Origin: Methylocystaceae bacterium
GTDB lineage: Bacteria > Pseudomonadota > Alphaproteobacteria > Rhizobiales > Beijerinckiaceae
DNA length: 19,264 bases
NCBI GenBank assembly: GCA_003152255.1
Contig: PLZT01000196.1
Coordinates: forward strand, 1 to 19,264
Reading direction: 5' to 3'
This document shows, piece after piece, positions 14,637-19,264 of this stretch. The position numbers were made by a program, and so were the translations under genes. Position 1 is the first letter of the stretch. Each line of letters opens with the position of its first letter. Below the pieces are notes generated by a model. The model did not search any database. It had not been told where the DNA came from and saw only the letters and a list, made by a program, of their open reading frames with translations.

Positions 14637-15691
14637 TCGGCCTCCGCGAACAACACGCCGGCGTCCGGCGCGATCACGAGACGCACGGCCTCGCCAAGCG
14701 AAAAGCGGTTTCCATTGGCGCAGGAAACGCGCAGCGCCTCCCGCCCCGCGACGCCAATGCGCAATTGCGTGGTCTCGCCGCGAAAGGCGATGTCCTCGAC
14801 GACGCCGGGAACGCCCTCGCCATCGCGCGCGACGACGATCTGTTCGGGCCGCAGCGACAGCGCCGCGCGGGCGCCGTCTCGCAAAGCGCAATCGGCGCGC
14901 TTCAACCGGCCGAAGGGCGCGACGAACCAGCCGCCGTCATCTCGCGCGACAAAACCCTCGATCATATTGGTCGCGCCGACGAAGCCGGCGACGAAGCGGC
15001 TGGCGGGACGCTCGTAAATCTCAGGCGGCGAGCCGATCTGCTCGATCTTGCCGGCGCGCATCACGGCGATGCGGTCGGCGAGCGCCAGCGCCTCGTCCTG
15101 ATCGTGTGTGACGATGACAAAACTGGTTTTCAGGCGCCGCTGAATGTCCTTGAGCTGGAACTGCGTCTCCTCGCGCAGCTTGCGGTCGAGCGCGGCGAGC
15201 GGCTCGTCGAGCAGCAGCAGCGACGGCCCCGGCGCGAGCGCGCGGGCGAGCGCGACGCGCTGCCTTTGGCCGCCGGAAAGCTGCTCGATTCGCCGCCCGC
15301 CGAGGTTTTGCATTTGCACGATGTCGAGCAATTCCGCGACGCGCGACTGGATCGCGGCGCGGCTCGCGCCCTGGCGTCGCAGGCAGAAGGCGATATTGTC
15401 GAAAACGTTCAGATGCGGAAACAAGGCGTAGGACTGGAACATCATATTGACGGGACGCCGATGCGGCGGCGCGCCAGCGAGGTCTTGCCCGGCGAGCGTC
15501 ACGCGCCCGGAATCCGGGGTCTCGAAGCCGGCGACGAGCCGCATCAACGTGGTCTTGCCGCAGCCGGACGGGCCCAGCAGCGCGAAGAATTCGCCGGGGT
15601 CCACCGTGAGCGACACATCGTCCAGCGCGACGACGGCGCCAAAGCGTTTCGAGGCATGCTCGACGGAGAGAAGCGGCATGTCCTCAAGCAT
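14633..15691 (-). CDS. potA: ABC transporter ATP-binding protein, spermidine/putrescine type (PotA/PotG-like)
   Basis: Encodes 352 residues from the ATG at 15691, overlapping the methyltransferase stop by eight bases. A second in-frame ATG at 15679 is possible. All ABC motifs are intact: Walker A GPSGCGKTT (residues 40-48), Q-loop Gln86 in FQSYALF, signature LSGGQ (138-142), Walker B LLLLDEP (158-164) and the switch histidine His196 in VTHDQDE. After about residue 240 a TOBE_2-type regulatory domain follows (ALSLRPEQIVVARDGEGVPGVVEDIAFRGET). It powers import through PotB and PotC. Ferric and thiosulfate importers have similar ATPases, so the polyamine call leans on the permeases. Confidence 0.93.
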   Translation of the reverse strand: MLEDMPLLSVEHASKRFGAVVALDDVSLTVDPGEFFALLGPSGCGKTTLMRLVAGFETPDSGRVTLAGQDLAGAPPHRRPVNMMFQSYALFPHLNVFDNIAFCLRRQGASRAAIQSRVAELLDIVQMQNLGGRRIEQLSGGQRQRVALARALAPGPSLLLLDEPLAALDRKLREETQFQLKDIQRRLKTSFVIVTHDQDEALALADRIAVMRAGKIEQIGSPPEIYERPASRFVAGFVGATNMIEGFVARDDGGWFVAPFGRLKRADCALRDGARAALSLRPEQIVVARDGEGVPGVVEDIAFRGETTQLRIGVAGREALRVSCANGNRFSLGEAVRLVIAPDAGVLFAEAE

Positions 15692-16379
15692 CGCGCGAAA
15701 ACACCGCGCGCCAGTGACGCGCGCCCTGTTCCTTGGTCAAATCCTCCAGCGAGGCCAGCGTCAACCCGTCCACGGCGAGCGCCTCGACCTGCCCGCGGGT
15801 AAGCGGCCAGGGCGGACCGGCGACTTCCTGCCCATCGCCCCGCGCGCGGGCGATGACCAGCAAACGGCCGCGCGGCGCCACGAAGCTCGCCAGCGTCCGC
15901 GCCGCTTGGGGCAGCAGGCTCTCCGGCAAGGCCTGGAGCGTGTAACACTCGTGCACGAGATCGAAAGCCCCGCGCCATTCGGGAGGCGGCGCGAAAAGAT
16001 CGGCGGCGAGAAATTCAACGCCTTCGCCCGGAAAACGCTGGCGCGCCCAATCGATCGCGCCCGCGACCAGATCGAAGGCGGTCACCCGCGCGCCGGCCTT
16101 GGCCAGAGCGAGCGCATTATCGCCGAGCCCGCAGCCGACATCCAAGGAGCGAAGGCCTGTCAGCGGACCATGCGCGGAAAGCCACTCCGCGAGCAGCGGA
16201 TGCGGCGCGAGATTGGCCCACGGCACGCCGGCGGGATCGCGCTCGGCCAGCGCATAGACCGCCTCGAACCAACCGCGCCGCATTGGGTCCGCCGCGACGC
16301 CGTCCGGCGTTTTGTGCGGGTCGAGGGCGTCGAGCCGCGCCCGCGCGCTGGCGCGGCGCTCCGCGAAATCATCGCTCAC
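15684..16379 (-). CDS. Class I SAM-dependent methyltransferase
   Basis: Encodes 231 residues from a GTG at 16379 that overlaps the holC stop by four bases (GTGA); the longer frame upstream is an unlikely basic extension into holC. Motif I, LDVGCGLGDNALALAKAG (about residues 79-96), is the S-adenosylmethionine-binding loop, followed by VTAFDLVAGAIDWARQRFP, with the acidic residue expected to hold the ribose. Later blocks FDLVHECYTLQALP and ARTLASFVAPRGRLLVIARA fit a small-molecule methyltransferase of the Methyltransf_11/25 type. I cannot name the substrate. Its place directly before a polyamine-type transporter, with coupled translation, invites a functional link, but none is established. Confidence 0.85.
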   Translation of the reverse strand: MSDDFAERRASARARLDALDPHKTPDGVAADPMRRGWFEAVYALAERDPAGVPWANLAPHPLLAEWLSAHGPLTGLRSLDVGCGLGDNALALAKAGARVTAFDLVAGAIDWARQRFPGEGVEFLAADLFAPPPEWRGAFDLVHECYTLQALPESLLPQAARTLASFVAPRGRLLVIARARGDGQEVAGPPWPLTRGQVEALAVDGLTLASLEDLTKEQGARHWRAVFSRDA

Positions 16380-16858
16380 GCTTTTTTCTCCCGCTTTTTC
16401 TCGGCCCAGGCGCCGCGTTCGTCTTCCTGAAAATAGACAAGCTCGAATCCGGCGTCGCGCAGTTCTTTCCATTGTTCGCGCGCGGCTTGCAACTCCATCG
16501 CGTCATTGCCGTCGAACATAAGGACGGCTCTTGTCTTGGGCGCGCTGGCGGGATCATTCAGCAGCGGCGCGGCGTTCACGCCATCGATGAGAAAACGCAC
16601 GTCAGCGGCGTTGGGATTGTCGCCTTCGATCGTGAGATAGATCGGCTGGGTTTCGGGCGCGCCGTCGGCCTTGGTCCCATGCGGCAGGAATTTTGTCGGC
16701 TCGAACGACCACAGGAAGTCGTCGAGTTGTCCGAGGCGCTTCGCGTCGCGCGCCTGCACGGCGACGCGCCACCCGCGCGCCAGCGATTTTTCCAGCAGAA
16801 CGGGCAGGGCCTGCTCCAGCCTTCGGCGCGTCAAATGATAGAAGCTGACCTCGATCAT
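16376..16858 (-). CDS. holC: DNA polymerase III chi subunit
   Basis: Encodes 160 residues, similar to other alphaproteobacterial HolC proteins. The family pattern is clear: VSFYHLTRRRLEQALPVLLEKS at the N-terminus, RGWRVAVQARDAKRLGQLDDFLWSF, then FLPHG. The C-terminal half includes RAVLMFDGNDAMELQAARE and ends with WKELRDAGFELVYFQEDERGAWAEKK. Chi links the clamp-loader complex to single-stranded DNA-binding protein at the replication fork. Its ATG overlaps the Uma2 stop by four bases (ATGA), and its own stop overlaps the methyltransferase start. No pepA gene lies beside it here, although that is a common HolC neighbour. Confidence 0.9.
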   Translation of the reverse strand: MIEVSFYHLTRRRLEQALPVLLEKSLARGWRVAVQARDAKRLGQLDDFLWSFEPTKFLPHGTKADGAPETQPIYLTIEGDNPNAADVRFLIDGVNAAPLLNDPASAPKTRAVLMFDGNDAMELQAAREQWKELRDAGFELVYFQEDERGAWAEKKREKKA

Positions 16859-17445
16859 GAAGTCGGGGCGATCACGTCGCGATAGATTTCGGCCAGCGGG
16901 AGCTCGAAGTCGATGGCCGGCAGGCGCAAGACGTCTTGCGCGAACGTCAGCCGCGGGCGCTCGAAAAAGCCGCCTTCGACACGGTCATGAACATCGACCG
17001 CGAGCATGTCGCGCTCGATCAGCACGTAATGCCGGAGCGACGGAAGGCGGTTGTAGAGCACCCATTTTTCGTGGCGGTCGCGCTGCGCCGAGCCTTTGGA
17101 GACGACCTCGACCAGCACGGTTGGGTCGTCGAGAGACGTGGCGTCCGGCGGCAGTGGCCCACACCGCATGATCACATCGGGGAAGCAGGCGAGATCCAGC
17201 AAGCGGTTCTTGAGCCAGAAGGTTTCGCTAAAAGGGCGGCAATCGGAGCCGCGCCGGCGAAACTCGTTCATCAATGCCGTGGTCATGTTTTGGACGATGC
17301 GGTTATGCTCCCACCGCGCGCCGACCATCATACGCACGACCCGGCCGCCGAGCAGCTCCCACTTCTCGTCGGCGGGCTTGTCGGCCAAAAGTTCCTCGAA
17401 ATCGTCGAGGGACATATACTCATATTGGGAGGATGGGCGATTCAC
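16855..17445 (-). CDS. Uma2 family (DUF820) endonuclease-like protein
   Basis: Encodes 196 residues from a GTG at 17445 with AGGAG about 9 nt upstream, a better site than the internal ATG at 17415. The family order is seen: MSLDDFEELLADKPADEKWELLGGRVVRM, then HNRIVQNMTTALMNEF, CFPDVIMRC, VLVEVVSKGSAQRDRHEKWVLYNRLPSLRHYVLIERD. These give the PD-(D/E)XK-like nuclease core, with Asp in PDVIM and Glu in VEVVS. The biological role of Uma2 proteins is not settled; they are abundant in cyanobacteria and scattered in proteobacteria, often as mobile accessory genes. Here it is the first gene of a six-gene overlapping operon and is divergent from ruvB. Confidence 0.88.
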   Translation of the reverse strand: MNRPSSQYEYMSLDDFEELLADKPADEKWELLGGRVVRMMVGARWEHNRIVQNMTTALMNEFRRRGSDCRPFSETFWLKNRLLDLACFPDVIMRCGPLPPDATSLDDPTVLVEVVSKGSAQRDRHEKWVLYNRLPSLRHYVLIERDMLAVDVHDRVEGGFFERPRLTFAQDVLRLPAIDFELPLAEIYRDVIAPTS

Positions 17446-17529
17446 TTGCGCGTTCTCCTATAGTGGACAGACTAGCACGTCGCGAACATCCCCGCATCCT
17501 TCGACCCGACACATCTGGAGCAGCCGCCT

Positions 17530-18573
17530 TTGACCACCCCGCCCCGGCGCCTCGTCACGCCGCAAAAACGCGACGACGACGCGGACGCTTCGATCCGCCC
17601 GCTGGCGCTGGCCGATTTCACCGGCCAGGAGGCGGCGCGCGCGAACCTCAAGGTGTTCATCGAGGCGGCCAAGACGCGCGGCGACGCGCTCGACCACGTG
17701 CTGTTCGTGGGGCCGCCGGGCCTCGGCAAGACGACGCTGGCGCAGATACTCGCGCGCGAACTCGGGGTGAACTTCCGTTCGACCTCCGGGCCGGTCATCG
17801 CCAAGGCGGGCGACCTCGCCGCGCAGCTCACCAATCTGGAGCCGCGCGACGTGCTGTTCATCGACGAAATCCACCGGCTCAATCCGGCGGTGGAGGAAAT
17901 CCTCTATCCCGCGATGGAGGATTTTCAGCTCGATCTGATCATCGGCGAAGGCCCGGCGGCGCGCTCGGTGAAGATCGACCTCGCCAAATTCACGCTGGTC
18001 GGCGCAACGACCAGGGCGGGCCTGCTGACGACGCCGTTGCGCGACCGTTTCGGCATTCCCGTGCGGCTGAATTTTTACACCACCGAGGAGCTGGAGTTGA
18101 TCGTGCGGCGCGGCGCCCGGGTGCTCGGCGTCGGCATGAGCGATGAGGGCGCGCACGAAATCGCCCGCCGCTCGCGCGGCACGCCGCGCATCGCCGGCAG
18201 ATTGCTGCGCCGCGTGCGAGACTTCGCCATCGTCGAGGGCGCGGAAAAAATCACCAAGGAACTCGCCGACCGCACGCTGACGCTGTTGGAGGTCGACAGC
18301 ATCGGACTCGATGTGATGGACCGGCGCTATCTCGACATGGTGGCGGTGAATTTTGGCGGCGGCCCGGTGGGGATCGAAACGATCGCGGCGGCGCTGTCGG
18401 AGCCGCGCGACGCGATCGAGGACATTATCGAACCGTTTTTGCTGCAACAGGGCTTTTTGCAACGCACGCCGCGCGGAAGAGTGCTGACGCCAAACGCGTT
18501 CAGGCATCTCGGGCTGAAGGAGCCCGCGCGCGCGCCGGCGCAGTTTGGGTTGTTCGGGGATGGGGAGGAGTGA
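17530..18573 (+). CDS. ruvB: Holliday junction branch migration helicase RuvB
   Basis: Encodes 347 residues from a TTG at 17530, with GGAG about 12 nt upstream. AAA+ motor that, with RuvA, drives branch migration of Holliday junctions during recombinational repair. Walker A is GPPGLGKTT (residues 61-69), Walker B IDEIHRL (111-117), sensor 1 GATTRAG (158-164), and the arginine finger lies in LRDRFG (170-175). The C-terminal winged helix includes [26 protein letters not shown] and [17 protein letters not shown]. All key residues are intact. In many bacteria ruvB follows ruvC-ruvA; here the upstream neighbour is the divergent Uma2 gene, only 84 nt away, so the resolvasome genes seem to be split. 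Confidence 0.96.
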   Translation: MTTPPRRLVTPQKRDDDADASIRPLALADFTGQEAARANLKVFIEAAKTRGDALDHVLFVGPPGLGKTTLAQILARELGVNFRSTSGPVIAKAGDLAAQLTNLEPRDVLFIDEIHRLNPAVEEILYPAMEDFQLDLIIGEGPAARSVKIDLAKFTLVGATTRAGLLTTPLRDRFGIPVRLNFYTTEELELIVRRGARVLGVGMSDEGAHEIARRSRGTPRIAGRLLRRVRDFAIVEGAEKITKELADRTLTLLEVDSIGLDVMDRRYLDMVAVNFGGGPVGIETIAAALSEPRDAIEDIIEPFLLQQGFLQRTPRGRVLTPNAFRHLGLKEPARAPAQFGLFGDGEE

Positions 18574-18702
18574 CGAAAGAGTCTCGGCTTTCGACAGGTG
18601 GCGGCTTCCCAAAATAGCGCGGAAGCAGTCCTCCTCCGAACTGCGTCCGAAGTTCGCGCGCGGCGCGGATAGGACTAATGATCTTCTCGTCCCAAACTTC
18701 AC

Positions 18703-18734
18703 AAAAAAAACGGCCCGAGCTGGTCCCGGGCCGT
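18703..18734 (-). terminator. Rho-independent terminator of the minus-strand copper-protein locus
   Basis: Read on the minus strand, ACGGCCCG and CGGGCCGT form a perfect 8-bp GC-rich stem, followed directly by eight Ts (18703-18710). This is a textbook terminator for transcription coming from the small membrane protein gene at 18850-19020. It is the only clear T-tract terminator in the window. Confidence 0.85.
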
Positions 18735-18809
18735 AGCCATGACAATCCGGCGCCAGGGGGACAGGCGCCCATGCAAAAAAACACTCGAAAAAGAGTTTGG
18801 TCAAAATTC

Positions 18810-18834
18810 CGCCGCGCCCTCCCCGGGCGCGGCG
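18810..18834 (-). terminator. GC-rich hairpin just after the small membrane protein gene
   Basis: A 10-bp perfect stem (CGCCGCGCCC with GGGCGCGGCG, 5-nt loop) starts about 15 nt after the minus-strand stop codon. On that strand it is followed by GAATTTT, a weak T-tract. It may be a first, leaky terminator or a stabilising 3' end ahead of the stronger one at 18703-18734. Confidence 0.5.
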
Positions 18835-18849
18835 AACGCATCAAGGCCT

Positions 18850-19020
18850 CTACTTGATCATCCTCACGGTTTGGCCAACGCTCGTTTGATCTTCGGTGCC
18901 GCCTCCCGGGGCGATCAATTCGGGCACCCAGGTGAGCGCGATCACGACGAAAACGGCGATGCCGAGCATCGCGAGGAAAACCTTGGTGATTTCGGAATTG
19001 TGGTGGACTGCGAGCGGCAT
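18850..19020 (-). CDS. Small single-pass membrane protein, unknown function
   Basis: A 56-residue protein read on the minus strand from ATG 19020 to TAG 18850, preceded by a strong ribosome site (GGAGGAGGG, about 4 nt upstream). The sequence starts MPLAVHHNSEITKVFLAMLG and has one hydrophobic helix at about residues 13-35 (VFLAMLGIAVFVVIALTWVPEL). A short glycine-rich and polar tail with TEDQTSVGQTVRMIK follows. The strong ribosome site, clean helix, and terminators directly after it make it a real gene. I do not recognise the family. It lies 127 nt downstream of the multicopper-oxidase-like gene on the same strand, so an accessory role to that protein (membrane anchor, or copper handling through the HH pair near the N-terminus) is a guess. 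Confidence 0.75.
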   Translation of the reverse strand: MPLAVHHNSEITKVFLAMLGIAVFVVIALTWVPELIAPGGGTEDQTSVGQTVRMIK

Positions 19021-19043
19021 GTTACCCTCCTCCCGACACTTCT

Positions 19044-19061
19044 CCGCGGCCTGCGCCGCGG
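19044..19061. promoter_or_regulatory. Hairpin ahead of the small membrane protein ribosome site
   Basis: CCGCGGC (19044-19050) and GCCGCGG (19055-19061) form a perfect 7-bp stem with a 4-nt loop in the gap between the two minus-strand genes, some 24 nt before the ATG at 19020. It could attenuate readthrough or mark a processing point. No function is shown. Confidence 0.3.
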
Positions 19062-19147
19062 CTTGCGAAAAGAGCTAGCGGCGAGGCCCGCGGCGGCAAG
19101 TGCGAGAGCGACGAAAAAATCCGACGCGGCGGCGCGCGCGGCCCCGT

Positions 19148-19264
19148 TCACGTCACCTCGAACCAGGTCGCCACGCCGGCCGCCTCGTGCTCCAAGATGT
19201 CGTCGTGCAGCGCCCATTTGCCGGGGCTGTCGGCGACGAAGGCGACATGCTTGACCTTGCCCGG
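19148..19264 (-). CDS. Multicopper-oxidase-like cupredoxin protein, C-terminal end only
   Basis: Only the last 38 residues and the stop lie in the window; the rest is beyond the right edge. The tail reads KHVAFVADSPGKWALHDDILEHEAAGVATWFEVT. In multicopper oxidases the matching block is PGxWxxHCHxxxHxxxGM, where HCH, the later H, and M are ligands of the type 1 and type 3 copper sites. Here the first and last His are kept, but the type 1 Cys and the middle His are both Asp and the axial Met is Val. The fold assignment is good, but oxidase activity at this site is unlikely. It may be a degenerate or structural cupredoxin, or a redox-silent copper-binding protein. Confidence 0.75.
   Translation of the reverse strand, partial: PGKVKHVAFVADSPGKWALHDDILEHEAAGVATWFEVT

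Larger units (their letters stand above)
18574..18849. other. Intergenic region between ruvB and the small membrane protein
   Basis: A 276-nt stretch with no convincing gene. It holds the minus-strand terminator at 18703-18734 and a GC-rich hairpin at 18810-18834. Nothing resembling a promoter toward either side is clear. Confidence 0.6.

Noticed and set aside
13063..15802. Long plus-strand open frames opposite the potABC genes
   Set aside because: Gln, Arg and Asp-rich shadows with no motifs. The minus strand carries complete ABC transporter signatures and overlapping stop/start codons.
17458..18804. A 448-codon open frame on the minus strand opposite ruvB
   Set aside because: Antisense shadow of ruvB. 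The minus-strand terminator at 18703-18734 would also lie inside it near its start.
18942..19151. A GTG-started frame overlapping the end of the cupredoxin gene by GTGA, with a hydrophobic stretch
   Set aside because: It runs 79 bases into the better supported small membrane protein gene in another frame, has no ribosome site of its own, and becomes Arg- and Ser-rich. It is kept only as a remote possibility.
1..19264. CRISPR array, tRNA, rRNA or insertion sequence
   Set aside because: No regularly spaced repeats, cloverleaf-like segments, rRNA text or transposase-like proteins were seen by eye.

Overview
The window looks like high-GC chromosomal DNA of an alphaproteobacterial serine-cycle methylotroph, most likely a type II methanotroph of the Methylosinus/Methylocystis kind. 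This rests on the gene order mtkA-mtkB-ppc-mcl, the serine-cycle hallmark, the close match of MtkB and malyl-CoA lyase to what I remember of the Methylorubrum extorquens proteins, and a short palindromic repeat of a type I recall from Rhizobiales. The genus is inferred, not proven.

Left part (1-5497, + strand): the end of mtkA, then mtkB, ppc and mcl. Together they carboxylate phosphoenolpyruvate, activate malate to malyl-CoA, and cleave it to glyoxylate and acetyl-CoA. A hairpin-rich, repeat-like stretch precedes ppc, an imperfect hairpin lies between ppc and mcl, and a perfect 15-bp stem-loop follows mcl.

Middle (5546-11466, + strand): a HigBA-type toxin-antitoxin pair with its own near-consensus promoter and a palindrome placed on it, followed with very short gaps by glycerate 2-kinase (the serine-cycle step from glycerate to 2-phosphoglycerate) and glycolate oxidase glcD-glcE-glcF, which makes glyoxylate. 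The gaps (13, 29, 9, 2 and 4 nt) suggest that the toxin-antitoxin promoter may drive this whole C1/C2 block. This is the most interesting architectural point in the window.

11467-12928: a single-domain molbindin, a strong 42-bp dyad, a small putative membrane protein, a repeat-bearing gap, and a YchJ-family SEC-C protein.

12943-17445 (- strand): six genes, each overlapping the next by 4-8 bases: Uma2-family protein, DNA polymerase III chi subunit (holC), a class I methyltransferase, and a polyamine-type ABC transporter (ATPase plus two permeases) with no substrate-binding protein in view.

17530-18573 (+ strand): ruvB with a TTG start and no ruvA or ruvC beside it. At the right edge (- strand) are the last 38 residues of a multicopper-oxidase-like protein whose copper-binding HCH motif reads HDD, then a 56-residue single-pass membrane protein and a clear Rho-independent terminator.

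I did not find a CRISPR array, insertion sequence, tRNA or rRNA. No wholly novel system is evident. The best leads are the toxin-antitoxin-led carbon operon, the altered copper site, and a PEP carboxylase that appears to have lost part of its aspartate inhibitor site.
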